This document shows, in pieces, positions 43,637 to 51,574 of a DNA stretch of 52,230 nt. The notes under the pieces were generated by a model, which saw only the letters and a program-made list of their open reading frames with translations, was not told where the DNA came from and made no database searches. Position 1 is the first letter of the stretch. Every line of letters begins with the position of its first letter. This stretch comes from Geobacter sp. (lineage in GTDB: Bacteria > Desulfobacterota > Desulfuromonadia > Geobacterales > Pseudopelobacteraceae): positions 1 to 52,230 of the forward strand of contig JANYBN010000194.1 of assembly GCA_025360785.1 (NCBI GenBank). Reading direction: 5' to 3'. Position numbers and translations under genes: made by a program.

Positions 43637-45430
43637 ATGCAGCGCGTTGCCGATTACATTGCCGAATACATCTGTCGCTTGGGGGTAAAAGACGTTTTCA
43701 TGGTCTCGGGAGGAGGGATGATGTTTCTTTCCGACGGACTGGCCCTCAACCCGGAGATCAACGTGGTCTGCACCCATCACGAGCAAGCCGCTGCCATGGC
43801 GGCGGTCGGCTATGCCAAATACAATGAGAGTTTTGGCGTTGCCTATATCACTACGGGGTGCGGCGGCACGAATGCCGTAACCGGCCTGCTTGACGCCTGG
43901 CAGGACAACGTTCCGTGCCTCTTTATCTCCGGACAGTGCAAGCGTAAGGAAACAGTCAGGAACTCCGGGCTTCCGCTCCGTCAGCTGGGAGTGCAGGAGG
44001 TGGATATAATTGCGGTGGTGGAACCTCTAACCAAGTATGCAGTCATGGTAAACGAGCCGGAGATGATCGCATGGCATCTCGACAAGGCGGTGCACCTGGC
44101 GCGCTCCGGTCGTCCCGGTCCGGTATGGCTGGATATCCCGATGGATGTTCAGGCTGCAACGATCGACGAGACTGGGCTGGAGCGCTTCGATCAGTCAACC
44201 GTTCCGGCAGGGTTTATAATAGAACCGACGCCGCAGGATCTCTCAAGGGTTGCCGCGCTGTTCTCTTCGGCAAAACGGCCGATTATAGTGGCCGGTCAGG
44301 GCATCAGGCTTGCCGGTGCCATTCCAGCCTTTCGCCGGTTCATTGAAGAAAACGGGATCCCAGTCGTGGCGTCCCGACTCGGCATTGACATGCTCCCGAG
44401 CGAACATCCGCTATTTATAGGCCGTATCGGCAATAAGGGTGACCGTGCCGGCAATTTTGCCGTGCAGAATGCAGACCTGGTGCTGGTCATTGGAAGCCGT
44501 TTGAGTGTGAGTTCAACCGGTCACGAATATCAGAGTTTTGCCCGCGAGGCAAAAATAGTTATCGTTGATATCGATCCTGTTGAGCACCAAAAGAACACGG
44601 TCCGGATAGATCTGTTCATCAACGCCGATGCCGGACGGTTTCTGGACTCTGTCAGACTGGTGGATTTGCCCGCCGGCAGGAGCTGGGCGGAAAAGTGCCT
44701 TGAATGGAAACTCAAATGGCCGGTCTGTCTCCCGGAGTATGCCGGTTCCAAAGAGGTCAATCTCTATTATTTCGTCGACCGCCTGACCAGAATCATGAAG
44801 TCGGATGCCGTAGTGGTTTCCGATGCCGGTTCGGCATTTTACGTGGTCTCCCAAGGGGGGCAGTTCAACAGGGATCAGCGCTATGTTACTTCCGGGGGGC
44901 AGGCCGACATGGGTTATTCGCTCCCAGCGGCGGTCGGAGTCAGCATCGCACGCGGCAAGGGCGAAGTATTGGCGATCACCGGTGACGGTTCATTCCAGAT
45001 GAATATACAGGAGCTGCAGACCGTGGTCCACAACCGTCTGCCGGTAAAGCTGTTCGTCTGGAACAATGACGGATATCTATCCATCAGGGCAAGCCAGAAC
45101 AAGTTCTTTGAGGGAAGACTGATCGGGACCGACGCAACTTCAGGGGTATCCTTTCCTGATACCGCGAAGATTGCCGGCGCCTACGGAATAAAATATTTCA
45201 AGGTGGCCGAGTCGGCACGGCTCGATGACGTGTTGACCGAGGTGTTGAATTACCCGGGTGCAGTAATATGCGAGGTCATCTGTCTGAGGGACCAGGAAAT
45301 TGTGCCAACCGTTGCATCTTATCGAAAGGAAGACGGATCGATGGTTTCCAGGCCGATCGAGGACATGTATCCTTTCCTCGACCGCGAGGAATTCAGGAAA
45401 GAAATGATCGTAAAACCGATTGAAGAGTAA
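43637..45430 (+). CDS. Thiamine-diphosphate-dependent enzyme, acetolactate synthase/YerE-like
   Basis: This is a 597-residue protein. ATG 43637 follows AAGAAGGAG. The N-terminal pyrimidine domain contains CTHHEQAAAMAAVGYAK with the catalytic Glu49, then TTGCGGTNAVTGLLDAWQD. The central domain holds GQGIRLAG and NADLVLVIGSRLS. The cofactor motif GDGSFQMNIQEL starts at about 449 and ends with WNND. Acetohydroxyacid synthase-like enzymes decarboxylate pyruvate and add a two-carbon unit to an acceptor. In yersiniose synthesis YerE does this to a CDP-3,6-dideoxy-4-ketosugar. The rfbFGH genes upstream would supply such an acceptor, so a YerE-like role is plausible but unproven. Confidence 0.8.
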   Translation: MQRVADYIAEYICRLGVKDVFMVSGGGMMFLSDGLALNPEINVVCTHHEQAAAMAAVGYAKYNESFGVAYITTGCGGTNAVTGLLDAWQDNVPCLFISGQCKRKETVRNSGLPLRQLGVQEVDIIAVVEPLTKYAVMVNEPEMIAWHLDKAVHLARSGRPGPVWLDIPMDVQAATIDETGLERFDQSTVPAGFIIEPTPQDLSRVAALFSSAKRPIIVAGQGIRLAGAIPAFRRFIEENGIPVVASRLGIDMLPSEHPLFIGRIGNKGDRAGNFAVQNADLVLVIGSRLSVSSTGHEYQSFAREAKIVIVDIDPVEHQKNTVRIDLFINADAGRFLDSVRLVDLPAGRSWAEKCLEWKLKWPVCLPEYAGSKEVNLYYFVDRLTRIMKSDAVVVSDAGSAFYVVSQGGQFNRDQRYVTSGGQADMGYSLPAAVGVSIARGKGEVLAITGDGSFQMNIQELQTVVHNRLPVKLFVWNNDGYLSIRASQNKFFEGRLIGTDATSGVSFPDTAKIAGAYGIKYFKVAESARLDDVLTEVLNYPGAVICEVICLRDQEIVPTVASYRKEDGSMVSRPIEDMYPFLDREEFRKEMIVKPIEE

Positions 45431-45434
45431 GGTG

Positions 45435-46487
45435 ATGAGCAATCCGGTAATCCAGGAAGACCTTGAATATATTGTCTCCTCCATCGGCGATTGGGATCAG
45501 ATGTACGGCAAGACAGTAGTCATTGCCGGGGCAGGCGGGTTTCTCCCTGCATACATGGCTGAGACCCTCATCTGCCTGAATGACAAGGGGCGCGGTGAAC
45601 GGGTCAGAGTGATCGGCATCGTCAGGAATGAGGATACGGCGCGATCCCGCTTTGCCCAATTGTTGGGTAGAGACGATTTTTCCCTCATCGTGCATGACGT
45701 CAATGATCCTCTGACCATTCCGGGAAGAGTCGACTACATTATTCACGCCGCCAGCCAGGCCAGCCCCAAATATTACGGGAGCGATCCGGTCGGGACCCTG
45801 GGCGCCAACGTTCTTGGCACCCGTAATCTTCTCGAACTCGCCAGAGAGAAGAAAGTCAGGGAATTCCTCTACTTCAGCAGCGGTGAGGTATACGGTGAGG
45901 TGGATAGTTCTCGTATGCCCATCCGGGAGGATTGCTACGGCTACCTCGACCCTATGAACGTCCGCTCCTGTTATGCGGAGAGCAAGAGGATGGGGGAAAC
46001 CATGTGTGTGTCATGGTCCTGGCAGTTCGGTGTCCCGGTCAAGATTGCCCGCCTGTTCCATACGTACGGGCCGGGGATGAGGCCGGACGATGGCAGGGTT
46101 TTTGCTGATTTTGTTGCCGACATCGTTGGCAAGCGGGATATTGTCATGAAAAGCGATGGGAGTGCGGTGAGGGCGTTCTGCTACCTTGCGGATGCGACGG
46201 TCGGACTTTTCACCATCCTTTTGCGTGGATGTAACCGTGAGGCTTATAATGTTGGCAACGACAAGTGCGAAATCAGCATTCTTGAGCTTGCCGACATGCT
46301 GGTTGAGCTGTTTCCCGAGCGGGGATTGAAGGTACTCCCGCAGCTGGATGATGGCGCCGGAATTTATCTAAAGAGCAAGGTCAATAGAGCTTGTCCGGAC
46401 ATTACGAAGTTGAGGAGCCTAGGTTGGGAACCGCATTTTTCTCTTGAGGATGGATTCGAAAAAACCGTGAGGAGTTATCTGACATGA
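45435..46487 (+). CDS. NAD(P)-dependent nucleotide-sugar epimerase/dehydratase (extended SDR)
   Basis: This is a 350-residue protein from ATG 45435, with AAGG upstream; an ORF start at 45420 overlaps the previous gene and is less likely. The first ~25 residues precede a Rossmann motif with an altered end, VVIAGAGGFLPAYMAE (Ala-Tyr after Phe-Leu-Pro where many SDRs have G-x-x-G-x-x-G-S). The catalytic segments are SSGEVYGEV and YAESKRMGE (Tyr/Lys). HTYGPGMRPDDGRVFADF resembles UDP-glucuronate decarboxylase and dTDP-glucose dehydratase relatives. It could reduce or epimerise the product of the TPP enzyme, as YerF does in yersiniose synthesis (speculative). It overlaps the FkbM gene by four bases. 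Confidence 0.82.
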   Translation: MSNPVIQEDLEYIVSSIGDWDQMYGKTVVIAGAGGFLPAYMAETLICLNDKGRGERVRVIGIVRNEDTARSRFAQLLGRDDFSLIVHDVNDPLTIPGRVDYIIHAASQASPKYYGSDPVGTLGANVLGTRNLLELAREKKVREFLYFSSGEVYGEVDSSRMPIREDCYGYLDPMNVRSCYAESKRMGETMCVSWSWQFGVPVKIARLFHTYGPGMRPDDGRVFADFVADIVGKRDIVMKSDGSAVRAFCYLADATVGLFTILLRGCNREAYNVGNDKCEISILELADMLVELFPERGLKVLPQLDDGAGIYLKSKVNRACPDITKLRSLGWEPHFSLEDGFEKTVRSYLT

Positions 46488-47413
46488 ATCTGCAACAGCT
46501 GAAGACCGAGTTCAAGAGTGGCAGGATTACCAAGCCGGAGTACATCGACAGGATGCACGAGAAGCACCGGGCCCTGTTTGAATACGCCGAATTTATCAAG
46601 GATACCGACATAAAACTCATCGAAATAGCCGGCGATTCGGTGGTTATGACAACCAGGAGTCACGGGATCAAGCTCATCTGCGACAAGGATGACAAGCGTA
46701 TTATCCCTGTCGAGATGCTGAATTTCGATTATTACGAAAAGGAAGATTTGGATATGATGCTGGCCCTGATCGACGACGGGTTCAGCGTATTCGATATTGG
46801 CGGCAATATCGGCTGGTTTGCTATCACCGTAGCAAAATTGCGGCAAAGTACGAAAGTCCTGACGTTTGAACCGATCCCCAAGACGTTCGGCTATCTGACC
46901 AGCAACCTGGCCCTGAACGGGGTCAATAACGTCCATCCTCACAACTTTGGCTTCTCCAGCCAAAAGCAGGAATTGACCTTCTTCTATTATCCGGAGGGGT
47001 CCGGCAACGCTTCATCGGCAAACCTTTCCAGCCACGACAGTGTCCAGCAGATAACGTGCCAGGTAAAAAAACTCGATGATTTTGTGGCGGAAAACAATCT
47101 GGCGGTAGATTTTATCAAGTGTGACGTCGAAGGAGCCGAACTGCTTGTGTTTCAGGGCGGGATGGAGACAGTAATAGCACATCGTCCGATCATATTTGCC
47201 GAGTTGCTGCGGAAATGGGCCAGCAAATTCAATTATCACCCCAACGAAGTGATTCGGTTGTTGAAAGGTGCCGGGTACCGGTGCTTTACCGCTAGAGATA
47301 AGGCTCTTGCAGAGTTCCACGTCATGGATGATGATACTGTAGAAACCAATTTTTTCTTTCTCCATGCCGAGAAACATGCCGCCCTGATAAACAGGCTGGT
47401 AAAAACAATCTGA
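46484..47413 (+). CDS. FkbM-family SAM methyltransferase
   Basis: This is a 309-residue protein from ATG 46484, overlapping the SDR stop (ATGA). A ~90-residue N-terminal extension, with several charged helices, precedes the methyltransferase domain. That domain has VFDIGGNIGWFAI (SAM motif I), FEPIPKTFGYL, NASSANLSSHD, and VDFIKCDVEGAELLVFQGG, the hallmark of FkbM methyltransferases. They O-methylate hydroxyls of sugars or polyketides. Here a deoxysugar or glycan hydroxyl is the likely target. No membrane segment is present. Confidence 0.88.
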   Translation: MNLQQLKTEFKSGRITKPEYIDRMHEKHRALFEYAEFIKDTDIKLIEIAGDSVVMTTRSHGIKLICDKDDKRIIPVEMLNFDYYEKEDLDMMLALIDDGFSVFDIGGNIGWFAITVAKLRQSTKVLTFEPIPKTFGYLTSNLALNGVNNVHPHNFGFSSQKQELTFFYYPEGSGNASSANLSSHDSVQQITCQVKKLDDFVAENNLAVDFIKCDVEGAELLVFQGGMETVIAHRPIIFAELLRKWASKFNYHPNEVIRLLKGAGYRCFTARDKALAEFHVMDDDTVETNFFFLHAEKHAALINRLVKTI

Positions 47414-47428
47414 GAGAAGAGTTGCGTA

Positions 47429-47794
47429 ATGCATGACAAATTAAGTAGATTTGTGCTCGTTGGAATTTTGAATACGGCTTTCGGTTATTCAATGTACGCC
47501 CTTTTCCTATACCTGGGTTGCCATTATTCCACGGCCATCCTGCTGGCCACGGTTATTGGTGTACTGTTCAATTTCAAAACCATCGGCAGGTTCGTCTTCA
47601 GGAGCAGTGACAACACCATGATCATCAGGTTTTCGGGGGTGTATCTTGTTACCTACCTACTGAACGTCGCCGCCCTGCATCTCTGTCGCAGTTACAATCT
47701 CAACATGTATCTGTCCGGCATGGCCCTGCTGATCCCGATGTCGCTGATTTCCTTCAAGTTAAACAACAAACTGGTGTTCAAGGGGAATCGATGA
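47429..47794 (+). CDS. GtrA-family membrane protein
   Basis: This is a 121-residue protein from ATG 47429, with GAGAAGAG upstream. It has four TM helices and the typical start KLSRFVLVGILNTAFGYSMYALFLYLG, with FNFKTIGRFVF and a C-terminal SFKLNNKLVFKG. GtrA proteins are thought to flip polyprenyl-phosphate sugars across the inner membrane, paired with a GT2 enzyme. Such an enzyme (47791) overlaps its stop codon by four bases, forming a GtrA/GtrB-type unit. Confidence 0.88.
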   Translation: MHDKLSRFVLVGILNTAFGYSMYALFLYLGCHYSTAILLATVIGVLFNFKTIGRFVFRSSDNTMIIRFSGVYLVTYLLNVAALHLCRSYNLNMYLSGMALLIPMSLISFKLNNKLVFKGNR

Positions 47795-48771
47795 AGATGC
47801 CGCTGATAAGTATTGTTACACCCTGTTACAACGAACAGGATAACGTTGAGGAACTTTGCCGGCAGGTAAAAGAGGTCTTTGCCACCATGCCGGGTTATCG
47901 GTATGAACATATATTCATCGACAATGCATCCCGGGACAAGACCGTAGAAAAATTGAAGCAAATTGCTCGGGAAGACAAGAACGTGAAGATAATAGTCAAC
48001 AGCAGGAACTTCGGCTATATTAGATCACCTTTTTACGGCTTGCTGCAAGCGAGCGGCGATGCAGTGGTGCTGTTGGTCGCCGATTTGCAAGATCCACCGG
48101 CAATGGTCAGGGATTTCATTCTGAAGTGGGAAGAAGGCTTTAAGGTTGTGCTCGGCATCAAGAAACAGAGCGAAGAATCTCCGGTCATGTTTTTTATCCG
48201 TAGGGCTTTTTATGACTTTATCAGCAGGGTGTCGGAAATCGAGCTGACCAAAAACAACACCGGTTTCGGACTCTATGACAAGAGAGTTCTTGAGATTCTA
48301 AGAGAGATAAACGATCCCTATCCGTATTTCCGAGGGTTGATATCGGAGGTTGGTTTCGAGAGCGCAAAAATCGAATACGCACAGCCGGTCAGAAAAGGGG
48401 GGGTAACCAAAAGCAACTTCTACAAACTCTATGATGTAGCGATGCTGGGAATCACCAATCATTCCAAGGTTCCGCTGCGTATAGCCGCAATGCTCGGCTT
48501 TTTCATGTCAGCCATGAGCCTTTTGATTGCCGTCGGCTACTTCATCGCAAAGATTGTTTTCTGGTACCAGTTTTCCATCGGCATTGCACCGCTGGTCATC
48601 GGCCTGTTCCTCTTTTCTTCCGTGCAACTGTTCTTCATCGGCATCCTCGGCGAATATGTCGGCTCGATTCATACCCAGGTTCTGAAACGGCCGTTGGTAA
48701 TTGAGAAGGAACGAGTGAATTTTGACAATGAAATTAATGGAGAGCTTGAAGCCGCATCATTACGTCAATAA
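47791..48771 (+). CDS. GtrB/ArnC-like GT2 polyprenyl-phosphate-sugar synthase
   Basis: This is a 326-residue protein from ATG 47791. The GT-A domain has LISIVTPCYNEQDNVEEL, FIDNASRDKT, NSRNFGYIRSPFYGL, and the DxD-region LLVADLQDPP. SNFYKLYDVAMLG precedes two C-terminal TM helices (about 232-255 and 265-290) that anchor it, as in GtrB and ArnC. It makes a polyprenyl-phosphate-linked sugar for GtrA to flip. Such donors serve the many GT-C-type proteins in this window. A 68-base AT-rich gap separates it from the next gene. Confidence 0.9.
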   Translation: MKMPLISIVTPCYNEQDNVEELCRQVKEVFATMPGYRYEHIFIDNASRDKTVEKLKQIAREDKNVKIIVNSRNFGYIRSPFYGLLQASGDAVVLLVADLQDPPAMVRDFILKWEEGFKVVLGIKKQSEESPVMFFIRRAFYDFISRVSEIELTKNNTGFGLYDKRVLEILREINDPYPYFRGLISEVGFESAKIEYAQPVRKGGVTKSNFYKLYDVAMLGITNHSKVPLRIAAMLGFFMSAMSLLIAVGYFIAKIVFWYQFSIGIAPLVIGLFLFSSVQLFFIGILGEYVGSIHTQVLKRPLVIEKERVNFDNEINGELEAASLRQ

Positions 48772-48839
48772 ACTGATTTTTGTTGTAAAATATTAGGGAA
48801 ATACTAATTACTGTTTATGCATATTAAAAGAGGATTTAA

Positions 48840-49556
48840 ATGACAACAACCTTACTGGTAGTGGCAAAAAACGAAGAAGAAGCCATGCGGATTATCATGC
48901 CGCAGGTAAAGCCGGAATGGGTTGATCAGGTGCTTGTGGTTGACGGACAGTCAACAGACGGTACTGTAGAATATTCAAAATCAATGGGATACGATGTCTA
49001 CGTCCAGAAGGAAAAGGGACTCCGCGCTGCGTACACGGAAGTATGGCCGCTCATTACCAGCGATTACGTAATAACCTTCAGCCCGGACGGCAATGCCCCC
49101 CCTGATGATATTCCCAAACTGATTGCTAAAATCAGGGAAGGATATGACATGGTGATAGGTTCCCGCTATTTTGAGGACGCAGTAAGTGATGACGATGATA
49201 TTGTCACCGGATTTGGCAACTGGCTCTTCACCAACACCATCAACTTGCTTCATGGTGGTCACTATACTGATGCCATGACCATATACCGCATCTATCCGAC
49301 CAAGTTGTATTACCAGCTCGAATTGCACAAGCCGGAAACATACGAGCGGTTTGAAAAAATGTATTTTACAAAAATCGGTATTGAGCCGATTCTATCTGCG
49401 CGAGCTGCAAAAGCAGGGTTGAAAATGGCTGACATACCGAGTCATGAGCCGGCTCGTATCGGTGGTGAAAGAAAACTTCAGATTGTGCGTTGGGGGCTTG
49501 CCTATATGACGCAGGTCATCTGGGAAAAATTCATTAAGAATAACTACAAAGCGTAA
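48840..49556 (+). CDS. GT2 glycosyltransferase with altered DxD
   Basis: This is a 238-residue protein from ATG 48840, with AAGAGG upstream. It begins TTLLVVAKNEEEA and has VVDGQSTDGTVEY and KGLRAAYTEVWPL. The acidic motif region reads VITFSPDGNAPPDDIPKLI, so the first Asp of the usual D-x-D-G is replaced by Ser while the second is kept. GSRYFEDAVSDDDD and FGNWLFTNTINL follow. The overall length and order fit a soluble polyprenyl-phosphate-sugar synthase (DPM-like). The Ser substitution may alter the metal or donor, or weaken activity. No TM helices are present. Confidence 0.8.
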   Translation: MTTTLLVVAKNEEEAMRIIMPQVKPEWVDQVLVVDGQSTDGTVEYSKSMGYDVYVQKEKGLRAAYTEVWPLITSDYVITFSPDGNAPPDDIPKLIAKIREGYDMVIGSRYFEDAVSDDDDIVTGFGNWLFTNTINLLHGGHYTDAMTIYRIYPTKLYYQLELHKPETYERFEKMYFTKIGIEPILSARAAKAGLKMADIPSHEPARIGGERKLQIVRWGLAYMTQVIWEKFIKNNYKA

Positions 49557-49574
49557 ATAAAGGCAGGCATATTT

Positions 49575-50783
49575 ATGAGTAATCAAGTCACAATACCGTT
49601 CGGTACTATTACCATCACTGACACGGCTAAACGCCTAATAAACGAGTGTTTGGAAACCAAACGCATCTCATGCGGACGACTGGTGCGCGAATTCGAAGAT
49701 CGATTCGCCGGACTGCTCGGCGTTAAAGAAGCGGTTGCCGTCAGTAGCGGCACCGATGCCGATATTCTTGCCCTGGCTGTGCTGCACGATTTCGGCGCGC
49801 AACGTGGCGACGAGGTGATCGTTCCGGCGCTCTCTTTCGTAGCCACCGGTAATGCCGTGGTCCACGCCGGTTTTACTCCGGTCTTTGTCGATATCGAACG
49901 TGAGACGCTCAATATCGATCCGGCCAGGATTGAGGCGGCGATCACCTCCAAAACACGCGCAATCATGCCGGTTCATCTGATGGGCAAGCCGGCCGAGATG
50001 GACACTATCAATGCCATAGCCAAAAAGCATGGTCTGGTGGTTGTCGAGGATGCCGCCGAGGCGCACGGGGCGCTTTACAAGGGGAAACCGGCCGGAAGTC
50101 TGGGTGACCTGGCCGCTTTCAGTACTTACGTGGCTCATATCATCACGACCGGCGAAGGCGGAATAATTACCACCAACAATGAGCAGTACGGTGATATCCT
50201 CCGCTCGCTCCGCTCCCACGGTCGTAACTGTACCTGCAAACACTGCATACTCAACTCGGGCGCCGATTATTGCGCCAAGCGCTTCAAGGGGGTCGGGGGC
50301 GAAGATATTCGCTTCACCTTTGACCGTATCGGCTATTCCTGCAAAATGAACGAACTTGAGGCGGCCATCGGCATCGGTGCCATGGAAGTGTACGAAGATA
50401 TTCTCAAAAAACGCCATGACAACCTGATGCATGTCCTGAATCGCTTCGACCGGTTTGCACCCTGGCTCTCCACCATCAAGGAGGAGGCTCACGAACAGAT
50501 AGGGCCTCACGCCATACCTATTATCATCAATGAGGGTGCCCCCTTTACTCGTGCCGAACTGACCCTGCATCTTGAGAAAAACGGCATCGAAACCCGTACC
50601 CTGTTTGTCTCGATGCCTACCCAGTGCCCCGGTTTTGAATATCTGGGGTACAAACTGGGACAGTTTCCCCATGCTGAATATCTTGGACATCACGGCCTGC
50701 ACATCGGCGTTCATCAGGATGTGGGGATTGAGGAGATGGAGTATGTGCTGGCAATCATAGGCAGTTTTATTGATTCAAAGTAG
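49575..50783 (+). CDS. DegT-fold protein with His in place of the PLP lysine and a Cys cluster (E1-dehydrase-like)
   Basis: This is a 402-residue protein from ATG 49575. It has the DegT/DnrJ/EryC1 layout: VSSGTDADILAL, VIVPALSFVATGNAV, VVVEDAAEAHGA, and the cofactor loop FSTYVAHIITTGEGG. In that loop the residue that is Lys in aminotransferases is His188 (CAT codon). A cysteine cluster follows (C219, C221, C224, C233 in RNCTCKHCI and DYCAKRF), comparable in position to the [2Fe-2S] cysteines of RfbH. I infer a PMP-dependent, Fe-S-assisted dehydrase rather than an aminotransferase. The substrate is unknown. It is a distant paralogue of rfbH in the same locus. Confidence 0.78.
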   Translation: MSNQVTIPFGTITITDTAKRLINECLETKRISCGRLVREFEDRFAGLLGVKEAVAVSSGTDADILALAVLHDFGAQRGDEVIVPALSFVATGNAVVHAGFTPVFVDIERETLNIDPARIEAAITSKTRAIMPVHLMGKPAEMDTINAIAKKHGLVVVEDAAEAHGALYKGKPAGSLGDLAAFSTYVAHIITTGEGGIITTNNEQYGDILRSLRSHGRNCTCKHCILNSGADYCAKRFKGVGGEDIRFTFDRIGYSCKMNELEAAIGIGAMEVYEDILKKRHDNLMHVLNRFDRFAPWLSTIKEEAHEQIGPHAIPIIINEGAPFTRAELTLHLEKNGIETRTLFVSMPTQCPGFEYLGYKLGQFPHAEYLGHHGLHIGVHQDVGIEEMEYVLAIIGSFIDSK

Positions 50784-50831
50784 TTGTCCAGATAGTTGCT
50801 ATCCAATAATTTAGTAATAAATGGAGCAGGG

Positions 50832-51569
50832 ATGAACAAAGTAATCGATCAGTTCACGACACGGGCGGAAACCTATTCCGCATCGGCAAACTGGATATCA
50901 GATCAGAAACTAATTCAGGAGCACATTGCCGCCGCTTCTCCCGGTACAAAAGGAAATGTGCTTGAACTCTGCTGCGGCACCGGCATGGTCGGACGCAACT
51001 TTGCCGCCGCCGGGTGGCATATCTGCGGGATCGATCTGACCCGCGCCATGGCCGAAGAGGCTAATCAGTTTTTTCCCTGCATCTGTTCGCCGGCTGAACA
51101 GGTACCGTTTCTCGACAACGCATTTGATGTAGTGGTGCTGCGTCAGGCTTACTTTCTGCTGAATGACGGCCAGAAGGTGCTTGCAGAGGCTCATCGGGTG
51201 CTGAAGCCGGGTGGTGTGTTTGTTTTCAGTCAAACCGTGCCGTTTTCAGCCGCAGATTCCCCCTGGCTGGAGCATATCCATCGCACCAAGCAGGCTCAGT
51301 TCAGAGAGTTTTTTACCGAAGAGAGTCTGCGCTCTCAGTTGGAACAGGAATTCTTCCGGGTAAACGATGTCCGTCGCCTGCCGGTGCGGGAGAATATCAC
51401 CCGCTGGCTTGATGCGGCTCCGGAGCTGTCAACGGAGAAAAGGGCCGAGGTCAGCTCCCTGATTGCCAATGCCCCCGAACCATACCGCAGTATTCACAAG
51501 GTTAAAGTGGTTGACGGCCAGGTGTTGGAGGATTGGAACTGGGTGATCTTTAGCGCGGAGAAAAAATAA
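50832..51569 (+). CDS. Class I SAM-dependent methyltransferase
   Basis: This is a 245-residue protein from ATG 50832, preceded by GGAGCAGGG; upstream in-frame codons are unsupported. The motif VLELCCGTGMVGRNFA replaces the common D-x-G-C-G-x-G with E-L-C-C-G-T-G. GIDLTRAMAEEA (motif II) follows, then FDVVVLRQAYFLL and HRVLKPGGVFVFSQTVP. It fits the Methyltransf_11 family; the substrate is unknown. It lies between the DegT-fold protein and a radical SAM gene that begins 5 bases after its stop, so they probably work on one product. Confidence 0.86.
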   Translation: MNKVIDQFTTRAETYSASANWISDQKLIQEHIAAASPGTKGNVLELCCGTGMVGRNFAAAGWHICGIDLTRAMAEEANQFFPCICSPAEQVPFLDNAFDVVVLRQAYFLLNDGQKVLAEAHRVLKPGGVFVFSQTVPFSAADSPWLEHIHRTKQAQFREFFTEESLRSQLEQEFFRVNDVRRLPVRENITRWLDAAPELSTEKRAEVSSLIANAPEPYRSIHKVKVVDGQVLEDWNWVIFSAEKK

Positions 51570-51574
51570 GACTG

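Noticed and set aside
49668..50714. 348-codon open frame on the minus strand
   Set aside because: It lies entirely antisense to the DegT-fold gene, has no ribosome site and shows no recognisable motif. GC-rich coding DNA often leaves such antisense frames.
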